This document shows, in pieces, positions 24,751-33,673 of a DNA stretch of 64,000 nucleotides (the first letter of the stretch is position 1; every line of letters begins with the position of its first letter). The translations under genes and the position numbers were made by a program. The notes under the pieces were generated by a model, which was not told the DNA's origin, ran no database searches, and saw only the letters and a list, made by a program, of their open reading frames with translations. This DNA is from Bradyrhizobium guangxiense (lineage in GTDB: Bacteria > Pseudomonadota > Alphaproteobacteria > Rhizobiales > Xanthobacteraceae). The stretch is taken from assembly GCF_004114915.1 (NCBI RefSeq), contig NZ_CP022219.1, forward strand, positions 3,316,501-3,380,500. Direction: 5' to 3'.

Positions 24751-26010
24751 TCAGGCCTTCTTGATGCCCTGGAAATCCCGCGAATAGGACGGCTGCTTCA
24801 TGTAGGTCGCGGGGTCATACTTCCAGAACTGGGACACCTGCGGATAGCCACCAATCGGGACATTCCAGAATTTGCCGTCTTTGTTCTTCATGGTCTTGCG
24901 GATGACGACGTCGTAAACTGGGTTGCCGTAATCATCGAAGCGGACCGGCTTGCCGAGCGGGCTGTCGGGAAGGTCTGTCTTGAGCACGGTGTCGAGGAAG
25001 ACATCACGGTCTTCCACCTTGCCGTTGATCGCGTTAATCGCCTTGGCCACCCACATCGCGCCGACATAATGCGAAAAGGCGTAGAGCGACGGGATCTTGC
25101 TGAACTTGCCCGAGTAGGTTTTCACGAACGCCTGGGTGGCCGGCAGGTCGGCGCCCTCGGCGAAATGGGCGGAGGTGACGATCCCCTCGCACTCGGCACC
25201 CATCGTCCGGATCACGGACTGGTCGGTCGCGTTCTGCGATCCCAGCAGCGGTATCTGATCCTTCAGGCCGAAGCTTGCATATTGCTGGATCAGGCGCGTC
25301 GCATCTGCGCCGGTCTGCATCGCGAACACGACGTCAGCTTTCACACCCGCCACCTGACCAAGATAGGGACTGAAATCGGACGTGTTCAGCGGATGCCAGA
25401 ACTGGCCGACGACCGTGCCGCCGCCTTCCGTGAACGTCTGTGCGAAGCCGCCGCACTGCTCGTGGCCGAACGTGTAGTCTTGCGATATCATCGCGACCTT
25501 GCGGTAGCCCTGCTTCAGCGCCCAATCAGCGAGAGGCCGCGAGAACTGGCTGGCGCTGTAGCCACCGGCGCGGATAACGTTCTTGATCCTGGCGCGCTGG
25601 GTGAGATCGTCGGCCGCGATCACCGGAATGAAATACGGCGTCCCGTTGCCCTTGACGTAGTTGGCAACGGCAAGGCCGGTGTTGGCCAGAAGATTGCCGA
25701 AGAGCATATCCACCTTGGCCTGCTCGACGAGGCGTCGCGCCTTCTGCAGCGCCGTGTCTGGGTTGGAAGCGTCGTCTTCGACGATGATCTCGACCTTGCG
25801 GCCGCCCGCCTGGTTGCCTGCGCCCTCCCAGAATAGCGAGAAGCCGTCGATGATCTCACGGCCGCCGGCTGCGACGACACCGGTCTGCGGCGCCATCAGA
25901 CCGATACGGATCGGCGCTGCCTGGGCGCGCGCCACGAAGGGGGCGGATAGAACACCGGTGCCGGCTGCGAGCGTCAAGCCGGTTGTTTTCAGAAAGCGTC
26001 TGCGGTCCAT
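24751..26010 (-). CDS. livK: Branched-chain-type ABC transporter substrate-binding protein, Tat signal
   Basis: A 419-residue periplasmic protein with an N-terminal twin-arginine signal (DRRRFLKTTG, hydrophobic core, ARAQA cleavage region near residue 31). The mature sequence is the two-lobed peripla_BP_6 fold (IRIGLMAPQTGVVAAGG, then VDMLFGNLLANTGLAVAN and FGHEQCGGFAQTF). It captures the ligand for LivHM. The ligand is unknown; the operon enzymes suggest a cyclic amide or ring acid. Confidence 0.85.
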   Translation of the reverse strand: MDRRRFLKTTGLTLAAGTGVLSAPFVARAQAAPIRIGLMAPQTGVVAAGGREIIDGFSLFWEGAGNQAGGRKVEIIVEDDASNPDTALQKARRLVEQAKVDMLFGNLLANTGLAVANYVKGNGTPYFIPVIAADDLTQRARIKNVIRAGGYSASQFSRPLADWALKQGYRKVAMISQDYTFGHEQCGGFAQTFTEGGGTVVGQFWHPLNTSDFSPYLGQVAGVKADVVFAMQTGADATRLIQQYASFGLKDQIPLLGSQNATDQSVIRTMGAECEGIVTSAHFAEGADLPATQAFVKTYSGKFSKIPSLYAFSHYVGAMWVAKAINAINGKVEDRDVFLDTVLKTDLPDSPLGKPVRFDDYGNPVYDVVIRKTMKNKDGKFWNVPIGGYPQVSQFWKYDPATYMKQPSYSRDFQGIKKA

Positions 26011-26013
26011 CGT

Positions 26014-27018
26014 CTACCCTCCGGAATGATTTGGTTTTGAGGAACGGAAACGCCGGCGTGCGAGCAGAAGGCGCGCACGGCCGACCACGCCTTCCGGCGC
26101 GAAGATCATGATGAGCACGAAGGCGATCCCGAGCACGCTGGGCCACCGCGCGGTATAGGCACTGACGGCGTTTTCGAGCACGATGATGGCGGCAGCTCCG
26201 ACAAAGGACCCGAGCAAGGTGCCGACGCCCCCGGTGATGGCCATCAGCAGAGCCGAGACCGACTGCGACAATTGCACCGTCGAGGGGCTGACGAAATTGT
26301 TGAACAAGACATAGAGGCCTCCGGCGACACCCGCGAAGAAGCCGGACAGCACGAAGGCCACGAACAAATGAAGCGGAACGTTGTAGCCGAGGCTCCGCAT
26401 ACGGCTCTCGGAATCGCGGATACCCCGCAGGGTCAGCCCGAACGGCGAGTGGACCAGCCGCCACATCAGCCAGGTCAGCGGCGCGACAACGATCAGCACA
26501 GCGTAGTAGAAGCTGGCATGGTCTGCGATGAAGACGGGACGGCCGACGCCGCGCAGTCCGTTTTCACCGCCGGTGACCGCGGTCCAGCGCAAGCAGACGC
26601 CCCACACGATCATGCCCAGCGCCAGCGTCAGCAACAGGAAATAGACGCCTGATGTGCGGATGGCGAGCGCCGCGAACACGCCGGCAAGCGCCGTCGCCGC
26701 CAGAATGCCGAGGGCGATGCCGATCCAGATGTCGCCGCCAAGCGTCGATGTCCAGTAGATCGCGACATAACTTGAGACGCCGAAAATCGCGCCGTGACCG
26801 AGCGAGGTGCGTCCCGCAAACCCTGCGAGAATGTCGATCGACATCGCCAAGACGCTGAAGATCAGGACCTGCGTGATGACGGAGACCTGGTAACTGGGCA
26901 AGAAGGCAGGCAGGACCGCGAGGGCGAGCAGGACCATCGCGATCCAGCCAATAGCGCGAGGCCGGCGGAGCGAGGGAGCCGGCGCCGATGCAGCCGGGGA
27001 CAACGGAGCCGATCTCAC
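26014..27018 (-). CDS. livM: Branched-chain-type ABC transporter permease LivM
   Basis: A 334-residue inner-membrane protein with eight or more hydrophobic segments. The LivM signature AGFAGRTSLGHGAIFG is near residue 65-80. The C-terminal GGVGTLLGSFVGAA and the coupling-loop region (GIRDSESRMRSLGYN) fit the family. It overlaps livH by 4 nt and precedes livK by 3 nt. Confidence 0.9.
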   Translation of the reverse strand: MRSAPLSPAASAPAPSLRRPRAIGWIAMVLLALAVLPAFLPSYQVSVITQVLIFSVLAMSIDILAGFAGRTSLGHGAIFGVSSYVAIYWTSTLGGDIWIGIALGILAATALAGVFAALAIRTSGVYFLLLTLALGMIVWGVCLRWTAVTGGENGLRGVGRPVFIADHASFYYAVLIVVAPLTWLMWRLVHSPFGLTLRGIRDSESRMRSLGYNVPLHLFVAFVLSGFFAGVAGGLYVLFNNFVSPSTVQLSQSVSALLMAITGGVGTLLGSFVGAAAIIVLENAVSAYTARWPSVLGIAFVLIMIFAPEGVVGRARLLLARRRFRSSKPNHSGG

Positions 27019-27875
27019 GCCGCCCTCCCGAACAGGCCCAGTGGCCGGAATGCCAACAGCACCGCCATCGGCCCGAAAATGACGAAGTAGGCGAGTTCCG
27101 GAAACATCACCTGCCCGATCGCATTCAACAGGCCAACCAACAATGCGCCGAGGGCAGCGCCCACGAGGCTACCGCGTCCGCCGATGATGACGACCGCGAG
27201 CGAGAACACCAGGATCTCGGCGTCGGCACTCGGGTAAAGTGTCAGGAAGGCACCACCGACCCCCCCGCCGAGGCCTGCCAAAGCCGCCCCGAGCATGAAT
27301 GTACCCAGGAAGACCCGCTGGATGTTGATACCCATGGCTTCGACCATCTCGGGATCATCGACACCTGCGCGGATCAAGGCGCCGAGCCGCGTCTTGTTGA
27401 GGAGCAGCCACAGCGCGGCGAACACCAGCAGACCGAGAATTAGAACGAAGATGCGATACTTCGGATACATCCCCCCGCCGATCCACATGGCGCCTCTCAG
27501 GGCCTCCGGGACCGGCACCGAGAACGTGTCTCCGCCCCAGATCACGAGCGAGATGTCGTTGAGAAGGAAGGCGACGCCGAGTGTGAGGAGCACCTGGCGC
27601 AATTCGACCCCGCGCACGAAGCTCAGCAAGCCACGGTCGAGCACCGCCCCGAGCGCTGCTACCAGCGCCATTGCAGCCAACGCTCCCACCACGAAACTTC
27701 CGCTGGCTTTTGCCGCCGAATAACCGGCGAGGCCGCCGACCAGATAGAGCGCTCCGTGAGCGAGATTGACGATACGCAACAAGCCGAAAATCAAGGTGAA
27801 ACCGGACGCGACGATGAAGATCAGCGCCGCGAAGGTCAGGCCGTTCAGGATCTGAAAGAGATTGATCCCCATCAT
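27015..27875 (-). CDS. livH: Branched-chain-type ABC transporter permease LivH
   Basis: A 286-residue inner-membrane protein. Start ATG 27875 (MMGINLFQIL) gives the normal LivH length and overlaps the stop of the preceding gene (ATGATG). Typical segments are ASGFTLIFGLLRIVNLAHGA near residue 20-40, and GVDDPEMVEAMGIN in the coupling loop, then GGRGSLVGAALGALLVGL at the C-terminus. It partners LivM. Confidence 0.9.
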   Translation of the reverse strand: MMGINLFQILNGLTFAALIFIVASGFTLIFGLLRIVNLAHGALYLVGGLAGYSAAKASGSFVVGALAAMALVAALGAVLDRGLLSFVRGVELRQVLLTLGVAFLLNDISLVIWGGDTFSVPVPEALRGAMWIGGGMYPKYRIFVLILGLLVFAALWLLLNKTRLGALIRAGVDDPEMVEAMGINIQRVFLGTFMLGAALAGLGGGVGGAFLTLYPSADAEILVFSLAVVIIGGRGSLVGAALGALLVGLLNAIGQVMFPELAYFVIFGPMAVLLAFRPLGLFGRAA

Positions 27876-28774
27876 TCTGGAGCTTGATCCTTCAGTGCGT
27901 TCGGACGTTGCGACAGGTACCAATCGTAGATCTGCTCTCCGGTCCAGAACGTCACGTCGGGATGACGCTTGATATGCTCGATGGCGGCCGCGAAATGTTT
28001 GAGCCGGTGCGGCGCTCCCATGATGTAAGGATGGACCACCAGCGCCATGATACGGGACGAGTTCTTGGCATCGGCATAGATCTGGTCGAACTGGTCGATC
28101 GCGCGGTCCTGGTATTCCGACGCCTTGTGATGCTGGATCAGCATCATCGCCACGTCGTTGCATTCCTGGGTATAGGGCACGTTCACGATCGGCTTCGTGC
28201 GGGTCTTCAGGACCACCGGCTCGTCGTCGAGCACCCAGTCACAAACGTACTCGAACCCTTCCTCGACCAGGATGTCCGGCGTCTCCCAGGTCTCGGTGAG
28301 CCCAGGCCCCAGCCAGCCGCGCGGATTCTTGCTGGTGAAGGCGCGGATCGCGTCGCGCGTCTTGCGAATGTCCTCGCGCTCGTCCGCGACTTTCTGCATG
28401 TTCTTCTGGCCGAACCCGTGACCGATGAATTCCCCCCCCCGCTCGTGCGCCGCCTTCGCGATCGGCTCATACGTGCCGATCGCCTTGCCGTTGATGGCGA
28501 GAGCCGCCTTGATACCGAATCCGTCCAGCACCTCCAGCATGCGCCAGAATCCGACGCGATTGCCGTATTCGTGCCAGGCCCAGTTCGGGATGTCGGGCAT
28601 CGGCGCACCGCCGGCCGGCGGTGTCAGCACCGTTCGTGGCATTGTCTCTTTCGGGTCCCACTCCTCCACATTGACGATCACCCAGACGGCGACGCGCGCA
28701 GCATCCGGAAGCACCAGCCGCGGGCGGTCCGCGATCGACGAATAGGCCAGACGGTCGGTTGGCAGCATGTTCAC
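27872..28774 (-). CDS. Polysaccharide-deacetylase-fold hydrolase, PuuE/cyclic imidase-like (copy 2)
   Basis: A 300-residue cytoplasmic protein sharing the layout of copy 1: VAVWVIVNVEEW, PNWAWHEYGNRVGFWR, FIGHGFGQKNMQK, PRGWLGPGLTET and LVVHPYIMGAPHR. The two are clear paralogues at opposite ends of one operon, so they may act on different ring intermediates. It overlaps the FAH-family gene by 4 nt and livH by 4 nt. The coding strand has a run of nine G in codons for HERGGEF (28432-28440), a possible slippage site. Confidence 0.8.
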   Translation of the reverse strand: MNMLPTDRLAYSSIADRPRLVLPDAARVAVWVIVNVEEWDPKETMPRTVLTPPAGGAPMPDIPNWAWHEYGNRVGFWRMLEVLDGFGIKAALAINGKAIGTYEPIAKAAHERGGEFIGHGFGQKNMQKVADEREDIRKTRDAIRAFTSKNPRGWLGPGLTETWETPDILVEEGFEYVCDWVLDDEPVVLKTRTKPIVNVPYTQECNDVAMMLIQHHKASEYQDRAIDQFDQIYADAKNSSRIMALVVHPYIMGAPHRLKHFAAAIEHIKRHPDVTFWTGEQIYDWYLSQRPNALKDQAPE

Positions 28775-29490
28775 GTCTCGCGCGCTCCAATGGTGATGGC
28801 AATTGTGCCGACGCCCTCGACAGCTCCGGTGACCTGATCGCCGGGCAACAGAGGCCCGACGCCCGCAGGGGTGCCCGTCATCACGAGGTCACCAGGCGCA
28901 AGGCGATAGGACGACGACAGATTGGCGATGATCTCAGCCACGTTCCAGATCATCTGCGAAAGATCGCCGCGCTGCCGTTCGCGCCCGTTGACGTCGAGCG
29001 TGATGGCACCGCGCGCGGGATGCCCCACTTCGGCAACAGGATGAATGGCTCCGCAGGGTGCCGACGCATCGAACGATTTGCCCCGTTCCCAGGGCAGCAT
29101 CTTCGCGCGCATTTCGCGTTGCCGGTCGCGACGCGTGAGGTCGATCCCGACCGCGTACCCATAAACGCTCGCCAGCGCGCTGTCGCGCGACAGGTTACGA
29201 CCGCCGGCGCCGAGAGCGACCACGAGCTCGATCTCGAACTGGAAATCCTCGGTATCGGCTGGGTAAGGCACGACCGCTCCATCCTCAACGAGCGCATCCG
29301 AAGGCTTCTGGAAGAAGAATGGCGGGTCTCGCTCGTCACCTTCCTTCATCTCGCGAATATGCTCGACATAGTTCCGGCCGACGCAATAGATCCGCCGCAC
29401 CGGAAAGCGCACCGATGCCCCCGCCACCGGAAGCGATGCGGTCGCGATGACGGGGACTGGAAGATCCGGAACGTGCAGCGAGGGCGTCAT
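28771..29490 (-). CDS. Fumarylacetoacetate hydrolase family protein
   Basis: A 239-residue FAH-fold protein. The N-terminal YCVGRNYVEHIREM is followed by PFFFQKPSDALV, then a metal-binding cluster with EDFQFEIELVVALG (Glu-x-Glu), a later Asp in AVGIDLTRRDRQ, and GDLVMTGTPAGVGPL near the C-terminus. Members hydrolyse or decarboxylate beta-diketo or oxo-enol acids from ring cleavage. The 4-nt overlap with the deacetylase-fold gene indicates coupling. Confidence 0.85.
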   Translation of the reverse strand: MTPSLHVPDLPVPVIATASLPVAGASVRFPVRRIYCVGRNYVEHIREMKEGDERDPPFFFQKPSDALVEDGAVVPYPADTEDFQFEIELVVALGAGGRNLSRDSALASVYGYAVGIDLTRRDRQREMRAKMLPWERGKSFDASAPCGAIHPVAEVGHPARGAITLDVNGRERQRGDLSQMIWNVAEIIANLSSSYRLAPGDLVMTGTPAGVGPLLPGDQVTGAVEGVGTIAITIGARET

Positions 29491-29499
29491 CGCGAATTC

Positions 29500-30153
29500 C
29501 TATGCGGCGCTTTTCGTGGCCGGGCCACGCAGGCCGAGTTGCTGAACTTCACCGCTGTCGAGCACGAACCCAAATGCGGTCCGGATGCAAAGCAGGCCTG
29601 CCTCATGCAACGCCGGACCATCCATGGTCTCGACGCAATCCTTCACGACGATCACGGCATAGTCGCGGACATTGGCTGCCGTCGTCGTGGCGAGGACGCA
29701 GGAATTGGTGTTGACGCCTGTCACCAACAGCGTGTTGATGCCGTGCGCGCGTAGCGTGAAATCGAGATCGGTGCCGAGAAAACAATCGTAACGCTTCTTC
29801 GTGTCGACAACCAAGTCGCGCTCGCCATCATAGAGGTCCGGGATGATGGCAACGCCTGGCATCCCGGCGATGTTGTGCCGCAGCACATTCCTGCGAGTCG
29901 CATTCGGATCTTCCGCGCGCGTGCGCCAGAACGGATTGGAAGCGATTTCGGCGACATCGCGATACTGCGTCAGCAGGTGGATGACCGGGATCTCGGCGCT
30001 ACGTGCCCAATCGAACAGGCGCTTGTTAGCCGCGATCACCCGCTGCGCGATCTCCGGCGATGTCGGCATGGTCGCGACGTCCATATCCAGGTGACCGCGA
30101 TGCAGATCAATTGCGATGATCGCAGCCTCAGGGTGGTCGACGCCGAGATTCAT
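29500..30153 (-). CDS. Isochorismatase-fold cysteine hydrolase (amidase-like)
   Basis: A 217-residue protein. ATG 30153 is preceded by AAGGA at 8 nt. The catalytic triad of the family is visible: Asp in AIDLHRGHLD, Lys in DTKKRYDCF, and Cys in TGVNTNSCVLAT near residue 150, as in nicotinamidases, N-carbamoylsarcosine amidases and maleamate amidases. It is the first gene of the ten-gene operon. A deamidation of a linear amide, such as that left by a cyclic imide hydrolase, would fit but is not proven. Confidence 0.85.
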   Translation of the reverse strand: MNLGVDHPEAAIIAIDLHRGHLDMDVATMPTSPEIAQRVIAANKRLFDWARSAEIPVIHLLTQYRDVAEIASNPFWRTRAEDPNATRRNVLRHNIAGMPGVAIIPDLYDGERDLVVDTKKRYDCFLGTDLDFTLRAHGINTLLVTGVNTNSCVLATTTAANVRDYAVIVVKDCVETMDGPALHEAGLLCIRTAFGFVLDSGEVQQLGLRGPATKSAA

Positions 30154-30242
30154 GTGCCCATTCCTTGGCATCCGGATTGTTGGGCAAGCGACAAGCTCGC
30201 CTCCCCTCAGTCTGCAATACATTCTTGCGACGAGTCAAAGAT

Positions 30243-30254
30243 AATGTATACATT
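30243..30254. promoter_or_regulatory. Candidate GntR operator, proximal to the minus operon
   Basis: AATGTATACATT is a perfect 12-bp palindrome 90 bp upstream of the isochorismatase start. The core TGTATACA resembles reported FCD-type GntR operators. Confidence 0.6.
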
Positions 30255-30386
30255 TTGCGCTTGGATATTGTGCACGGGACGATCAGTCCCTGTTCAATCT
30301 GGCTCCGAATTGGGCCGCTCGCAGTGCAAGAACGTGTTCGCCCGTGATTGGCCGACGGAGCTTGCGCGCCTTCGACCTTTCGCTAG

Positions 30387-30398
30387 ATTGTGTACAAA
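30387..30398. promoter_or_regulatory. Candidate GntR operator, proximal to gntR
   Basis: ATTGTGTACAAA shares the TTGT-N2-ACAA form with the 30243 site and lies 21 bp before the gntR start. Repression of its own gene and of the divergent operon is a reasonable inference. Confidence 0.55.
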
Positions 30399-30418
30399 CA
30401 AGCTTCGGATCTTTTCGT

Positions 30419-31153
30419 ATGGCCGCCCTGCCAGCCTCAGAAACGTCATCCTCCACCCGGTTCGAATCCGTGCTCGAGGCGGTTCGCGCTGCCATTCTTG
30501 CCGGCGAGTTTGAACCGGGCGAACGCCTGCACGAAGTTAAGCTTACGTCTCTGCTGGGCGTCTCACGCACACCCGTCCGCGCGGCGCTTCAGAAGCTGGC
30601 ATCGGAAGGATTGCTCGATTACACGCCGAACCGCGGCTATACGCTGCGGGAATTCTCAATCGACGAAGTGATCAGCGCCTATGACGTGCGCGCCGTGCTG
30701 GAGGGCCTTGCGGCACGACTGAGCGCCGAGCGCGGGCTTAACGTCGGCGAGATCGGGACCCTACAACAGGCGCTCCGGGACGGCGACGACTTGCTTCGTA
30801 ATGGGCACATCACCGACGAGCACCGATCCGAGTACAGCCGGATCAATGCGTGTTTCCACGTCACGATCCATGCGTCTGCCGGTTCGAGGCTGCTCAATGA
30901 CATGGTGTATCTGTGTCAGCAGGTGCCGGTCTCGTCGCCACGCAATGTGGTGGCGTTCGAAGAAGGGGACGTTCGCCGCCGCCACGAGGATCACCATCGC
31001 ATCTTCGAGGCGATCGTCGGGCGCGAGCCCTGGCGCGCCGAGATGCTGATGCGGGACCATGTGGCCAGCGTCAAATCATCTCTGATAAGGTCCCTCGCCT
31101 CTCCGGCTGCAGTTCAAGCGGCCACGAAGACGGCGCGGCGACTCCGCCGCTAG
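30419..31153 (+). CDS. GntR-family regulator (FCD subfamily), divergent from the liv/imidase operon
   Basis: A 244-residue protein using ATG 30419. The winged helix (AAILAGEFEPGERLHEVKLTSLLGVSRTPVRAALQKL) occupies about residues 22-60, followed by an FCD effector domain with YDVRAVLEGLAARL and RRHEDHHRIFEAIV, containing candidate His metal ligands. It is divergent from the operon ending at 21332, with two matching palindromes between. A longer frame from 30344 exists but would cover the operator. Confidence 0.85.
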   Translation: MAALPASETSSSTRFESVLEAVRAAILAGEFEPGERLHEVKLTSLLGVSRTPVRAALQKLASEGLLDYTPNRGYTLREFSIDEVISAYDVRAVLEGLAARLSAERGLNVGEIGTLQQALRDGDDLLRNGHITDEHRSEYSRINACFHVTIHASAGSRLLNDMVYLCQQVPVSSPRNVVAFEEGDVRRRHEDHHRIFEAIVGREPWRAEMLMRDHVASVKSSLIRSLASPAAVQAATKTARRLRR

Positions 31154-31217
31154 CATCAATATGGCGCCATCAGGCTCTGTTGTATGGGACCAAGTGGAGC
31201 GCGCAATCGCTCTCGAG

Positions 31218-32447
31218 CTATTGTCTTCGCTGAACCAAAGGGCACTCGCCGTCTGCTAAGGGCCGAAACGCGTCCTTGCCGGGTATCGTCGTGACGACTT
31301 TCATGAGATCCCACTCGCCCTTCGACTCGGACGGATCTTTGGTCGCAAGAAGGTACATGTTCCTGATCACGCGCCCATCATCACGAATGGTTCCGTCCTT
31401 TGTCATGAAATCGTTGATCGGCAGCTCCTTCATCTTCGCCATGACGGCCTTTGCGTCCTTCGTGCCTGCCGCCTTCACAGATTTCAGGTAATGCATGGCG
31501 GCGCTGTACGTACCAGCCTGCACCTGGGTCGGCGGCTGCCCATACTCTTTCCAGAAGCGCCTCGAAAACTCTCTCGTTTCGTCGTTCTGGTCCCAGTAAA
31601 AAGCTTCCACAAATTGAAGGTCCTTCGAGGCCTTGAGGCCCAACGAATGAATCTCGGTCACCTGCATCAAGAGGCCGACGATCTTCTGGCCGTTCTGCTG
31701 AATGCCGAACTCGGCACCTTGCTTCAGGGCGGTAATGGTATCATTGCCGGCGTTCGCTAAACCAATAATCTGGGCACGCGAACTCTGGGCCTGCAACAAG
31801 AACGAACTGAAATCGGACGTATTGAGTGGATGCCTGACGGCGCCAAGCACCGTACCGCCGAGCGATTTTACGAAACTTGCAGCGCTTGCCTCCAGCGCCT
31901 GTCCGAAGGCGTAATCGGCCGTGATGAAATACCAGCTCTTCCCACCTTGGGCGACCACTGCGGTCGCCGCACCTTTGCCGAGAGCGTAGGTATCGTAGAC
32001 CCAATGAACGCCGGTCGGCGAGCAGGCCTTTCCAGTGAGTTCAGCGGTCGCGGGCGTCGTCGCTAGCGTGATCTTGTTCTTCTCGGCAGCGAGCTTTTGG
32101 ACGGCAAGTGCCGCGGCGGAGCTTCCCAAGCCGACAATCGCATCGACACCCTCCACATCGAACCATTTGCGCGCGATGTTCATGCCGATGTCAGGCTTAT
32201 TTTGCAGATCAGCCGACATCATTTCGATGGGCTTGCCCAGCAGCGAACCACCAAAATCCTGGATCGCCATCCGAACTGCCAGCACGTTGCCCTGTCCCGA
32301 ATTTTCTGCGTAGGGACCGCTCATATCGTCGAGCACCGCAAGCTTGACGGGGCCATTCGCGTCCAGCGCGGCCGTGGCGCAGCTCAGAGCCGCCAAACAC
32401 GCCAGTGCTGCGAATAAGGTGGTAACGAAAGCAAGCCGCCTAGCCAT
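31218..32447 (-). CDS. ABC transporter substrate-binding protein, LivK-like (orphan)
   Basis: A 409-residue periplasmic protein with a Sec signal (RRLAFVTTLFAALACLAALS, cleavage near ATA-AL at about 26). The mature fold is peripla_BP_6 (VKLAVLDDMSGPYAENSGQG, then GTVLGAVRHPLNTSDFSSFL). It is the last gene of the gntR-acd-caiB operon and overlaps the CoA-transferase gene by 8 nt. No permease or ATPase is encoded with it, so it must use another transporter, perhaps the LivFGHM nearby, or it may act as a sensor. Confidence 0.85.
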   Translation of the reverse strand: MARRLAFVTTLFAALACLAALSCATAALDANGPVKLAVLDDMSGPYAENSGQGNVLAVRMAIQDFGGSLLGKPIEMMSADLQNKPDIGMNIARKWFDVEGVDAIVGLGSSAAALAVQKLAAEKNKITLATTPATAELTGKACSPTGVHWVYDTYALGKGAATAVVAQGGKSWYFITADYAFGQALEASAASFVKSLGGTVLGAVRHPLNTSDFSSFLLQAQSSRAQIIGLANAGNDTITALKQGAEFGIQQNGQKIVGLLMQVTEIHSLGLKASKDLQFVEAFYWDQNDETREFSRRFWKEYGQPPTQVQAGTYSAAMHYLKSVKAAGTKDAKAVMAKMKELPINDFMTKDGTIRDDGRVIRNMYLLATKDPSESKGEWDLMKVVTTIPGKDAFRPLADGECPLVQRRQ

Positions 32448-33672
32448 GGGGTTCCTTCCCGGAAGTACGAGCCTTTCCGGCCCTGATGATTTCCTTTTCG
32501 AGCAACTCTGAGATGCTTTCGGCGTCCAACCCGGCCTCCTTCAGGACCTCAATCGTGTGCTCGCCCAATGCCGGCGCGTGCCGAGACACGTCCGGAGACG
32601 AGACAGACCACTCCGTCGGAATTGCGATATCCCTGATGGGCCCCTCCGACGGATGCTCGACCGTTCGGAAATAGTCGATCGCGAGCAGGTGCTCGTCGCT
32701 CAAGACGTCATCCAGGGAATTCATGCGCGCCACCGGGACGTCAGCTTCCGTCAGAAGCTCGATCCATTGCTCGGTCGTACGGGTCGCCAGCACGCCGGCC
32801 AGATCCCCGTAGACTTCGTCGATGTGCGCGAGCCTCTCGCTTTGCGAGGAGAACCGCTTGTCGTTCTCGAAAATCTCCGGCTGCCCGATTGCCGCGAAGA
32901 AGCTCCGCCAGTGCTTGTCGGTGTAAACCAGCGTGCAGATGTACCCGTCACGCGTCCGGTGTGGACGACGGTTGTGCGCCAGGCTGCGCTGATAACCGAC
33001 CTCGCCAATCCGGGGCTCGAACATCGCGCCGGCAAGATGTTCTCCGAGCACGATCGTCAGAAGGCTCTCGAACATCGGCACATCGACGCGCTGGCCTTCG
33101 CCGCTGAGATCGCGATGGCGCAAAGCCGCCATCGTCGCAAAAGCGACCTGCAGGCCGACAATTCGATCAGCGAGGATCACGGGGGCATAGCGCGGCTCGG
33201 ACGATCCCGCCTTCAGCGAGAGCCATGGGATGCCTGACATTCCCTGGATCAAATCGTCATAGGCTGGGCGCGCCCCATACGGACCGCGCTGACTGAAGCC
33301 GAATGCTCCGACATAGACCAGCCGCGGATTGACAGCGCGCAGGTCCTCGTACCCCAGCCCCAGCCTCGCCATCGCCTGGGGGCGGATATTGTAGAGGAGG
33401 ACGTCCGCTCGCTCAGCCAGACGAAGCAGCAGCTTCCGTCCTTCCTTCGTCTTCAGGTCGATGACAACGGACCGCTTGCTGCGGTTTGTCGACATGAAGA
33501 GGTGGCCCATGCCCGGATTCTTCATCGGACCGGAGAGCCGCATCACGTCGCCGTCAGGCGACTCCACCTTGATGACGTCGGCGCCGTAGTCGCCCATCAA
33601 CTGACAGGCATAAGGCCCCATCACGACCGTCGTCAGATCTAGAACACGAATGCCCTGGAGCGGACCCGCCAT
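32440..33672 (-). CDS. CaiB/BaiF-family CoA transferase
   Basis: A 410-residue family III CoA transferase. Typical regions are IRVLDLTTVVMGPYACQ at the N-terminus, GADVIKVESPDGD, TNRSKRSVVIDLKT, and YDDLIQGMSGI, where the catalytic Asp is expected (about residue 140-170). It transfers CoA between carboxylates to activate an organic acid. It overlaps the next gene and lies 1 nt after the acyl-CoA dehydrogenase stop, so the two act in sequence. Confidence 0.9.
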   Translation of the reverse strand: MAGPLQGIRVLDLTTVVMGPYACQLMGDYGADVIKVESPDGDVMRLSGPMKNPGMGHLFMSTNRSKRSVVIDLKTKEGRKLLLRLAERADVLLYNIRPQAMARLGLGYEDLRAVNPRLVYVGAFGFSQRGPYGARPAYDDLIQGMSGIPWLSLKAGSSEPRYAPVILADRIVGLQVAFATMAALRHRDLSGEGQRVDVPMFESLLTIVLGEHLAGAMFEPRIGEVGYQRSLAHNRRPHRTRDGYICTLVYTDKHWRSFFAAIGQPEIFENDKRFSSQSERLAHIDEVYGDLAGVLATRTTEQWIELLTEADVPVARMNSLDDVLSDEHLLAIDYFRTVEHPSEGPIRDIAIPTEWSVSSPDVSRHAPALGEHTIEVLKEAGLDAESISELLEKEIIRAGKARTSGKEPHG

Positions 33673-33673
33673 C

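Noticed and set aside
30455..30475. GGTTCGAATCC, resembling a tRNA T-arm
   Set aside because: It lies within the coding sequence of the GntR regulator (TRFESVLEA), and no cloverleaf can be drawn around it.
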